11,476 bases of DNA, taken from positions 1 to 11,476 of the forward strand of contig JBAYAO010000042.1 of NCBI GenBank assembly GCA_041669745.1, read 5' to 3'. The notes beneath the pieces are model-generated. The model was not told the DNA's origin and ran no database searches. It was given only the letters and a program-made list of their open reading frames with translations. The position numbers were made by a program, and so were the translations under genes. Each line of letters begins with the position of its first letter. The stretch's first letter is position 1. Source of the DNA: JBAZDV01 sp041669745 (GTDB lineage: Archaea > Thermoplasmatota > Thermoplasmata > Methanomassiliicoccales > Methanomethylophilaceae). Shown here one piece after another: positions 6,392-11,476 of this stretch.

Positions 6392-8044
6392 TCATGCCCA
6401 GCATACGTTCATGAGCGTGCCACAGCAGATCGTGTATCCGAACAGCGGGTCCACGGTCAGTCCTGTAAGGCCTGCATTCTGTATGGTCACGATCTCGTTC
6501 TCGAACAACGGGATGAAAGGCACCTCTTCCATGTAGTAATCCTGCAGATCTTCCACTGCAGACTTCATTTTCGCGTCGGTGTTAGCAGATTTGAGTTCTG
6601 TTATTATGTCCTGAAATTCTTCGTCGTTTACTTGACAGTCCTTGAGACCACCGTTGATATCTACAAACGTTGTTCCGTAGCCCATCCACGAATTGGTTCC
6701 GAGGAACGAGCAACCGCTGAGTACCATATCATAGAGACGTATCCCGTTTCCGTCCACCTGTCTTTTCCAACTCCCCCATCCGGAGGATATGGAATCGAGC
6801 TGCAGATCTATACCTGCCAACCTGCATCCGGTCTGTATGAGCCTTGCTCTGTCCGCCGAGGAAGCACTGAAAGCAAGGGTGGGCTGGAAATCGCCGCCAC
6901 TCGGTGTCTCGCGATATCCGTCGCCGTCGGTATCTGTATATCCGAGCCTATCGAAGGCGGCCTTGGCCTTATCGATATTGTACTCAAGGAGACCTTCGTC
7001 CACGTAATACTTCATGCACGAAGGGACCAGGGTCTTCCCGGGAACGCTTCCGACACCACTGTTTATGTTATCTACGAATTTTTCATAATCTACGCAGTAA
7101 GAGAATGCCACTCTAAGGTCCGCGTTATCGTAAGGTTCGCGAAGCGTATTGAAGCATATCGCAGATATGGCAGCGCTGCTGTACTCACCGGTCTTGAGAT
7201 TGTCGTACTTTTCGACTTCGGGAAGGATCGTCGCAGAGACGCCGGAACCCCAGGCGAGAGATGCATCGCATTCGCCGTTGGCAAGCGCAAGAACCATGGT
7301 GTTCCAATCAGAATAGTACCTTATCCTCATTATCTCGGTCTTCGGCACACCGTTGTAATAGTTCTGATTGGCATGCAGAGTCATGGTTCTGGAACTAACG
7401 TCCAGTTTATCGACTATGAACGGACCGGTCCCGATGGCCGCGTTAAGCTCTGTGACCGGGTCCCCGTAGCTCATTGGATCGTCAACGTTTTTGTAGATGT
7501 GCTCCGGCAGTATGGTCATTCCGCATCTCATGTTAAGAAGCAGGTTCGCGAATGGACCGTCCATTGTCATTGTAACCGTCTCTTTCCCCTCAGAGTTCAT
7601 ACCCTTGGTCGCTGATTCGAGATTGTTCAGGAATGCAGCATCATTCATCCCCCAGGGTTTCTTATCCAGAATGTAATTGATAGTGAATAGCACATCATCG
7701 GCACTGAAATCAATACCGTCGCTCCATTTGACATTGTCTCTGATGACGAACGTCCATACGCTCGCATCGCTGTTGGTGGTCCAGCTCTCGGCGAGCAGTC
7801 CGTAATAGTTGCCGTTCTCATCGGTGGCAACCAGATTCTCATGATACACATTCGCACCATGGAAGTAATATGTCCCCATATCCTGTAATCCGAAATGCTC
7901 ACCACCGGAAGATAGGACCATCCCGAAAGTCACAGTGCCGGTAGGACCCTCGTCCCTGTTGCTGTCTAGCACGACGAATAAAATCGACGCGCCAGCGACC
8001 ACCATTATCGCAACGACGGCGATCGCCATGATTTTCTTGTTCAT
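6392..8044 (-). CDS. ABC importer substrate-binding protein, family 5 (DppA/NikA type)
   Basis: This is the extracytoplasmic receptor that captures the substrate for the importer. Of 550 residues, the N terminus (MNKK followed by a hydrophobic helix at about 5-26) looks like an uncleaved membrane anchor or signal; there is no lipobox cysteine, which is usual in archaea. The mature part matches the SBP_bac_5 family: GLLAESWTT (82-90), WTFVIRDNVKWSDG and FSADDVLFTINYIL in order, later the GTGPF element, YNIDKAKAAFDRLGY followed by TDTDGDGY, and a C-terminal EEVPFIPLFENE strand. This family binds peptides, nickel, haem or metal-chelate complexes. There are eleven cysteines, including three in the last eleven residues, which is high for an exported protein. 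Histidines 50, 62 and 68 cluster near the N terminus. The substrate cannot be read from sequence; nickel or a nickel chelate is suggested by the promoter repeat. Confidence 0.9.
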   Translation of the reverse strand: MNKKIMAIAVVAIMVVAGASILFVVLDSNRDEGPTGTVTFGMVLSSGGEHFGLQDMGTYYFHGANVYHENLVATDENGNYYGLLAESWTTNSDASVWTFVIRDNVKWSDGIDFSADDVLFTINYILDKKPWGMNDAAFLNNLESATKGMNSEGKETVTMTMDGPFANLLLNMRCGMTILPEHIYKNVDDPMSYGDPVTELNAAIGTGPFIVDKLDVSSRTMTLHANQNYYNGVPKTEIMRIRYYSDWNTMVLALANGECDASLAWGSGVSATILPEVEKYDNLKTGEYSSAAISAICFNTLREPYDNADLRVAFSYCVDYEKFVDNINSGVGSVPGKTLVPSCMKYYVDEGLLEYNIDKAKAAFDRLGYTDTDGDGYRETPSGGDFQPTLAFSASSADRARLIQTGCRLAGIDLQLDSISSGWGSWKRQVDGNGIRLYDMVLSGCSFLGTNSWMGYGTTFVDINGGLKDCQVNDEEFQDIITELKSANTDAKMKSAVEDLQDYYMEEVPFIPLFENEIVTIQNAGLTGLTVDPLFGYTICCGTLMNVCWA

Positions 8045-8070
8045 CTGACCAAATCCTAAAGCGCAACCAT

Positions 8071-8100
8071 TAGTAACACTTTATTGTACATAGTAACACT
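8071..8100. promoter_or_regulatory. Candidate operator: perfect 10-bp direct repeat TAGTAACACT x2
   Basis: TAGTAACACT occurs at 8071-8080 and again at 8091-8100, a 20-base period or about two helical turns, so both copies face the same side of the DNA. The upper copy abuts the TATA element (8101-8109) of the importer promoter and the lower copy covers the expected transcript start near 8079. A protein bound here would block TFB or RNA polymerase, so a repressor is the simplest reading. GTAACAC, from memory, equals one half of the NikR nickel operator, and the gap of 13 bases also matches. However, the two halves are in direct rather than inverted order. Confidence 0.6.
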
Positions 8101-8109
8101 ATATTTAAA
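8101..8109 (-). promoter_or_regulatory. TATA element of the importer operon promoter
   Basis: On the minus strand this reads TTTAAATAT inside a longer T/A run, about 60 bases before the binding-protein ATG. It predicts a transcript start near 8079 and a leader of about 35 bases. A second, weaker candidate reads TTTTATACAA at 8131-8140 (minus strand). Confidence 0.5.
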
Positions 8110-8115
8110 AAATAT

Positions 8116-8134
8116 GTATTGTCGACAGTATTGT
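8116..8134. repeat. Short direct repeat GTATTGT x2 around a TGTCGACA palindrome
   Basis: GTATTGT is found at 8116-8122 and 8128-8134, 12 bases apart, with the palindrome TGTCGACA (8120-8127 region) between. It lies between the two candidate TATA elements of the importer, where a second regulator could bind. This is weak evidence in AT-rich DNA. Confidence 0.3.
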
Positions 8135-8326
8135 ATAAAAAAGATATTCTTTTGATACGAACATCGTTTTATTCCACTCTGATAGAATTCAATAAAATAA
8201 CTCAGTCAGTACTTTTACTGCTTGATTTTCTATTATAAACAGTTCACGACGGAAACAGGAACAAACCCAAATGACTTTGCACTATAACCCCAACAATTAC
8301 GGTCAATGCGACATGATCTAATCTAG

Positions 8327-8354
8327 TTATATTTTTTAATGAAATAGTAATACT
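8327..8354 (+). promoter_or_regulatory. Promoter of the methyltransferase remnant, with TAGTAATACT element
   Basis: TTATATTTTTT (8327-8337) is a plausible TATA element, predicting a transcript start near 8355 just ahead of the ATG at 8369. TAGTAATACT at 8345-8354 differs by one base from the TAGTAACACT repeats ahead of the importer and sits in the same position relative to the TATA element. It is also a near-perfect palindrome (AGTA-A-TACT). Confidence 0.4.
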
Positions 8355-8368
8355 GGTGAGGGATAATC

Positions 8369-8524
8369 ATGGATTCGGTTATACAGGGATATTTCGACAA
8401 GGAGTTCGAAAGTTATGATAATTACACCAAGACGTCCTATGGAATTCTGAAAGAGAGAAGAGCCTGGCAGAAACTGTATTCTGATGTACCACCAGCCCCG
8501 ACATCGTTTACCATCTTCACATGA
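8369..8524 (+). pseudogene. 5' remnant of a class I SAM-dependent methyltransferase gene
   Basis: The frame encodes 51 residues. They include YFDKEFESYDNYTKTSYGIL, ERRAWQKLYSDV and PPAP, which reads like the N-terminal helices of small class I methyltransferases. In those proteins this segment leads within a few residues to the SAM-binding strand and the GxGxG loop. Here the sequence instead ends TSFTIFT and a stop, so the catalytic domain is missing; no frame in the next 200 bases restores it. A ribosome site (GGTGAG at 8355-8360, 8 bases before the ATG) and a TATA element are preserved, so the short peptide may still be made. Methyltransferase genes next to Dpp/Nik-type importers are, as I recall, seen in anaerobes. 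I infer a deletion that removed most of the gene; the alternative is a genuine small protein. Confidence 0.5.
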
Positions 8525-8533
8525 TTCCTGTTT

Positions 8534-8550
8534 TTGGAAAATTATTCCAA
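8534..8550. repeat. Perfect inverted repeat TTGGAA-AATTA-TTCCAA
   Basis: Six-base arms with a five-base centre lie just after the methyltransferase remnant stop. It could be a weak terminator hairpin or a protein-binding palindrome; the sequence does not decide. Confidence 0.4.
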
Positions 8551-8632
8551 TCACAAAGGATACTTTCCCCTCTCCGTTCGACGTACGCTAAAAGACAATT
8601 ATGTTTAGAAAAACTTACAAAATTGATCGCTT

Positions 8633-8637
8633 AAAAA
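8633..8637 (-). terminator. T-tract terminator candidate for the GIY-YIG helicase gene
   Basis: Minus-strand TTTTT with flanking T-rich sequence lies about 90 bases after the stop at 8725; another T-run lies at about 8609-8613. No hairpin is evident. Confidence 0.3.
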
Positions 8638-8724
8638 CAACTGCTTTCACTATATATTGGAAAGATCGCAATCAACCGATAAACAGAACACAATCGGACA
8701 TTTTCATCATTTGTACCGGAGCAC

Positions 8725-10431
8725 TTATATGTCTGAACCTTTGATGAATCTCTTCAGATATTCATTGAGACCCTGATTGCACGCGTAGACGTAGCAGCCT
8801 CTGATGCCTCTCGTCATCATGATCCTGTATGCATTGATTATGTACTTCCTCACGGTCTCTTCATCCGTGGCCTTCTTCACATTCGTATCATAGAATTTGC
8901 TCGTATCCACGACTATCCTATTATTGACCTTGTCGTAATCGATCTCGTATCCGAATATGACACCGACATAATTCAGATCATACCCCTGGGATGTGTGGAT
9001 ACAACCTATCTCGTCGATCGAATCCTCACGAAGGATCCATTCCATGTTACTCATGTTCCAGATATACTTGTAGGGTCCGATGTGGATATCCTCAAGATGT
9101 TCGGCTTTGATCTCCTCCGCCCTGTAACCTTTCGAAATCCATTTCCATGAATAACCTGCGACCGTACGGCATAGTTTGTATTCCGAGTTCAACGATTTTA
9201 TCTCGTTGACCATCAGGTCGACGTCGTCGAATATCCTGAAGTCGTAATTCCTTACCTCATCGAACAGATCCTGTTTACATTCGAATATCCTCTTCAGATA
9301 CTTCGGATAACCGTCTCCCGCGGCACATCTCATCTGTGTCTTGAGGAAATACTGCTTTGCGTCCGGACCGACGGTCTTATCGAACTGCTCTGGAGATATA
9401 TCCGATCCCTTGACCGTCTGATCCTTGTCATAGAACAGCACCTGATAGTCGCTGCATTTCATTATCCAGTCCAATTGCGTTGAATTTTCTGGTTCGAGTT
9501 TCAGACTCCTGCATACCCTGTCGAATGAACCCATATTCGGTATATTCTTCCTTTTGGCAAGCCTATGGCTCTCGTCTACGAACAATATATCGTAATGCCC
9601 TTTTACCACATCGGCCGGACCTATGACCATATTAGCCTTCAATCCGTTTTCTGTTTTTCTGAAAACAGTGCTCATCGTCATGCGTATCGATGCCATGGGA
9701 AGGACGAAACCTACCCTCAGTCTGTCGTGATGCTTCAGGAATTCATGCAACTCGTGCACGACCATCTGTTCATCCGTGAATCCGTACGTGACATCCGAGG
9801 TATCGATCCTTATCCTGTCAGCATTGATCAGAGTGAAGATCATGTTTATGGCCATGACCGTCTTCCCTGTCCCTGCGGAACCGTTGATGACTGATGTTCC
9901 CTTCTCGCCCTTTACCATCTTTTCAAGAATGTCATGTATCACATAGGTACAGATCGTGTTCTGTTCCACCGTCAGTGTCATGTATGGAGAATATTTGAAC
10001 AGGCTGGAATTCTTGAGCGTGAAGAAATCATGATCGGCGAGTTTCCTGTCCCTCATGCATTTCCAGATGCTGTTCAGCTTATTGACGTACATCTCTCGCT
10101 GGTAATAATTGTATTTTACAGACTGACCTGCATTCAGGTTCTGCAGTCTGAATTTCTCATCCGCGTGGCAGAGCTGGATCAACGACTGTTCGATATCGAG
10201 AACGGCCGATTTGTTGAACTGATCGTCGATTATCACATTCATCGTCTTTAACCCGCTACGGTCCGGATTCTGCAGATGCTGCGAAAAACGATTGTATACG
10301 CTACAGGTTTCCCCTATGTACATCTCCGAATCGTTGTTGATGAGATACACCACGGGCCAATCTCTTCCCATGGCGCCTCTGCCGAGTTTGTCCCTGCCAT
10401 CAGATGTGAAATCGAAAGAGACTACATCCAT
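8725..10431 (-). CDS. GIY-YIG nuclease fused to DUF2075-type superfamily 1 helicase
   Basis: This 568-residue protein joins two enzymes. Residues 25-105 form a GIY-YIG nuclease domain: VVYLI (27-31) and MYIGET (37-42) carry the two tyrosines (29, 38), NRFSQHL carries Arg48 and His52, and Glu81 (LDIEQSL) is the likely metal ligand, so the active site looks complete. From about 150 onward lies a DUF2075-type P-loop helicase-like ATPase: Walker A GSAGTGKT (184-191), Walker B ILFVDESH (282-289), motif III-like VLFYDKDQ (331-338), LKTQMRC (363-369), motif V-like HTSQGYDLNYVGVIFG (479-494) and motif VI-like MMTRGIRGCYVY (538-549). This combination is known in bacteria and archaea, and DNA repair or defence against foreign DNA is suspected; no substrate is established. 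The gene stands alone, with long non-coding DNA on both sides. ATG at 10431 is the only credible start; it lacks a clear ribosome site. Confidence 0.88.
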   Translation of the reverse strand: MDVVSFDFTSDGRDKLGRGAMGRDWPVVYLINNDSEMYIGETCSVYNRFSQHLQNPDRSGLKTMNVIIDDQFNKSAVLDIEQSLIQLCHADEKFRLQNLNAGQSVKYNYYQREMYVNKLNSIWKCMRDRKLADHDFFTLKNSSLFKYSPYMTLTVEQNTICTYVIHDILEKMVKGEKGTSVINGSAGTGKTVMAINMIFTLINADRIRIDTSDVTYGFTDEQMVVHELHEFLKHHDRLRVGFVLPMASIRMTMSTVFRKTENGLKANMVIGPADVVKGHYDILFVDESHRLAKRKNIPNMGSFDRVCRSLKLEPENSTQLDWIMKCSDYQVLFYDKDQTVKGSDISPEQFDKTVGPDAKQYFLKTQMRCAAGDGYPKYLKRIFECKQDLFDEVRNYDFRIFDDVDLMVNEIKSLNSEYKLCRTVAGYSWKWISKGYRAEEIKAEHLEDIHIGPYKYIWNMSNMEWILREDSIDEIGCIHTSQGYDLNYVGVIFGYEIDYDKVNNRIVVDTSKFYDTNVKKATDEETVRKYIINAYRIMMTRGIRGCYVYACNQGLNEYLKRFIKGSDI

Positions 10432-10510
10432 AAACTTCAGCGTTGCGTACGGAACTCCAAGACTAATACGTTTCCGTAGGAGGATCAGTTTTAATCCAGA
10501 TTGTTGTTGA

Positions 10511-10520
10511 ATTATATATC
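10511..10520 (-). promoter_or_regulatory. TATA element of the GIY-YIG helicase gene
   Basis: Minus-strand GATATATAAT lies about 80 bases before the ATG, predicting a transcript start near 10489 and a leader of roughly 58 bases. Confidence 0.5.
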
Positions 10521-10696
10521 GCTCTTCAAAAGAATATTACATAAGCAACAAGTGCCGACGACACTATTTACCACATATTCCGACCTGCCCTAATTACATG
10601 GAATCAAAAACGTAAATCTGGGGAACCTATGGATTTGCCTATTTTCGGATTGTATAAACCTGAAAATTTGTTACTCATAATCTTTCTTGATATCAA

Positions 10697-10713
10697 AAAC
10701 CTGTCAGAGGTTT
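10697..10713 (-). terminator. Hairpin AAACCT-N5-AGGTTT followed by a T-run on the minus strand
   Basis: A perfect 6-bp stem (10697-10702 with 10708-10713) is followed on the minus strand by further T residues, as in a classical terminator. No minus-strand gene lies to its right in this window, so it is an orphan; it may be chance or insulate the helicase promoter. Confidence 0.3.
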
Positions 10714-10770
10714 CAAAAAGGGCAACGTCTCCTTGGAAGCCAATCTTGATATGCATCATTCAAAATGGAG

Positions 10771-10784
10771 AAATAAAAAAAATA
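10771..10784 (+). promoter_or_regulatory. AT-rich promoter element of a probably leaderless transcript
   Basis: AAATAAAAAAAATA is centred about 30 bases before the ATG at 10808, and no Shine-Dalgarno sequence precedes that ATG. Both facts suit a transcript starting at or next to the start codon. The element is a poor match to a TATA consensus. Confidence 0.35.
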
Positions 10785-10807
10785 CCACAGAACACCTATC
10801 GTCGCCC

Positions 10808-11476
10808 ATGAAGATGAGTAAGGCCATTCAAATCGATCCGAATAAATGCATCGGATGCAAACGTTGCTCGGCAATATGCATCCGTGATAGCATCGATATC
10901 GTCGATAAAAAGGCCGTCTACAACGGAAAAGACTGTTTCCTTTGCTATCAATGCTATTCCATCTGCCCTAGGAATGCGATATCCCTGACCGACTTCCCAG
11001 AGTTCGAAGTAGAACCGATTGCCGATGGACATGTCGCATATGATGATTTCATGAAGCTCCTTAAAGATCGCCGCAGCATCAGATGGTTCACTGATGAGAA
11101 GATCACCAGAGGGGAATTCAAAAGACTGTTCGCCGTTGGAGGATACACCCCTACCGGAATGAATTGTCAGGATGTGGAGTTTGTGGTTCTTGATGAACGC
11201 CTTGATGATTTTATGAAAATGATCTACAAGATCCTCAAGCCCCACGAATACGAACTTCCTAGAATACACCAGTTCTGTGAGTACATGGAAGGAGAATACG
11301 AAAATCCCAAAGGACACCCATTTCTCTGGGAAGGCAGGCAGCTTGTCCTGAGTTTCTCAAAGATACCAATCGATGCTGTCCTCGCCGCGGTCAGGATGGA
11401 ACTCGCAGGCTACACAATTGGGCTGGGAGGGTTCTATTCCCATTTCATAATCATGGCTGCTGAAATGGATCCAAGC
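10808..11476 (+). CDS. Ferredoxin-nitroreductase fusion, N-terminal part (3' end outside window)
   Basis: The frame is open from ATG 10808 to the window end (223 codons). Residues 10-56 form a two-cluster ferredoxin: Cys14, 17, 20 and 24 (CIGCKRCSAIC) and Cys43, 46, 49 and 53 (CFLCYQCYSICP), the spacing for two [4Fe-4S] clusters. From about 78 a nitroreductase-family FMN domain follows: LLKDRRSIRWFTDE (84-97), with the arginines that contact the FMN phosphate, then GYTPTGMNCQDVEFVVL (111-127), where this family has 'APSGxNxQPW'. Such fusions are common in methanogens and clostridia; they probably pass electrons from the clusters to FMN to reduce an unknown substrate in the cytoplasm. The nitroreductase domain continues beyond the window. 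ATG at 10814 (Met3) is an alternative start. It is divergent from the helicase gene, and nothing here links the two. Confidence 0.88.
   Translation, partial: MKMSKAIQIDPNKCIGCKRCSAICIRDSIDIVDKKAVYNGKDCFLCYQCYSICPRNAISLTDFPEFEVEPIADGHVAYDDFMKLLKDRRSIRWFTDEKITRGEFKRLFAVGGYTPTGMNCQDVEFVVLDERLDDFMKMIYKILKPHEYELPRIHQFCEYMEGEYENPKGHPFLWEGRQLVLSFSKIPIDAVLAAVRMELAGYTIGLGGFYSHFIIMAAEMDPS

Larger units (their letters stand above)
8045..8368. other. AT-rich divergent regulatory region
   Basis: This stretch between the importer start and the divergent methyltransferase remnant contains no credible gene. Its two ends carry the promoter elements listed separately. The middle part (about 8160-8320) shows nothing I recognise. 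Confidence 0.6.
8525..8724. other. Non-coding AT-rich region between remnant and helicase gene
   Basis: No gene is visible. The stretch holds a perfect inverted repeat TTGGAA-N5-TTCCAA (8534-8550) preceded by TTTTT (8531-8535), which may end the methyltransferase remnant transcript. On the minus strand, a TTTTT tract (8633-8637) follows the helicase stop by about 90 bases and may be its terminator. Confidence 0.5.
10432..10807. other. Divergent non-coding region
   Basis: The region lies between the helicase gene and the ferredoxin-nitroreductase gene and holds both promoters and one hairpin, listed separately. A 60-codon plus-strand frame (10629-10811) has no ribosome site, resembles no known family and overlaps the next gene's start, so I do not call it. 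Confidence 0.6.

Noticed and set aside
6632..7615. 327-codon plus-strand frame opposite the binding-protein gene
   Set aside because: The opposite frame encodes a clear SBP family 5 protein with conserved motifs; this long shadow has none and no start signals.
8336..8554. 72-codon minus-strand frame over the methyltransferase remnant
   Set aside because: The plus strand here has a ribosome site, a TATA element and methyltransferase-like sequence; the minus frame has none of these.
10796..11317. 173-codon minus-strand frame opposite the ferredoxin-nitroreductase
   Set aside because: The plus-strand frame has two intact ferredoxin cysteine motifs and a nitroreductase start; the antisense frame is a shadow.

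Overview
The window looks like chromosomal DNA from a methanogenic archaeon. The best guess is the Methanomassiliicoccales (Thermoplasmatota), with moderate confidence only. The archaeal evidence is direct: AT-rich TATA-type elements lie about 25-30 bases ahead of likely transcript starts, Shine-Dalgarno sequences of the GGAGGTGAT series sit 5-8 bases before start codons, and GTG starts occur. The extracytoplasmic proteins have plain N-terminal membrane anchors without a lipobox cysteine. The last gene is a ferredoxin-nitroreductase of a kind common in strict anaerobes. The order-level guess rests on protein style (glycine-rich anchored surface proteins, Dpp/Nik-type transporters) and not on a marker gene.

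Layout. (1) Bases 2-2362 (+): the 3' end of a transglutaminase-like gene is followed after 6 bases by a 596-residue membrane-anchored, glycine-rich surface protein. (2) Bases 2363-2776: a non-coding stretch between convergent units, holding candidate terminators for both strands. (3) Bases 2777-8044 (-): a complete five-gene ABC importer of the DppABCDF/NikABCDE family, in transcription order binding protein, permease B, permease C, ATPase D, ATPase F. Its last four genes overlap or nearly touch. (4) Bases 8045-8724: a long AT-rich region with the importer promoter, a perfect 10-bp direct repeat that looks like an operator, and a divergent 51-codon remnant of a SAM-dependent methyltransferase gene with its promoter and ribosome site. 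(5) Bases 8725-10431 (-): a stand-alone GIY-YIG nuclease fused to a DUF2075-type superfamily 1 helicase. (6) Bases 10432-10807: non-coding. (7) Bases 10808-11476 (+): the start of a 2x[4Fe-4S] ferredoxin-nitroreductase fusion running off the window.

How the parts fit. The importer is self-contained: a membrane-tethered receptor, two permeases and two ATPases. The family imports peptides, nickel or metal-chelate complexes. Ahead of it the sequence GTAACAC occurs twice, 13 bases apart, in the same orientation. As I recall, GTAACAC is one half of the inverted nickel operator (GTGTTAC-N13/14-GTAACAC) reported for NikR. This makes nickel a reasonable substrate guess, but the direct orientation does not fit the standard site. 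A one-mismatch copy of the same 10-mer lies in the promoter of the methyltransferase remnant, so the two divergent units may once have shared a regulator. The most interesting parts are this regulatory region and the glycine-rich surface protein with its coupled transglutaminase-like neighbour. I see no complete defence system, prophage, insertion sequence, tRNA, rRNA or CRISPR array.
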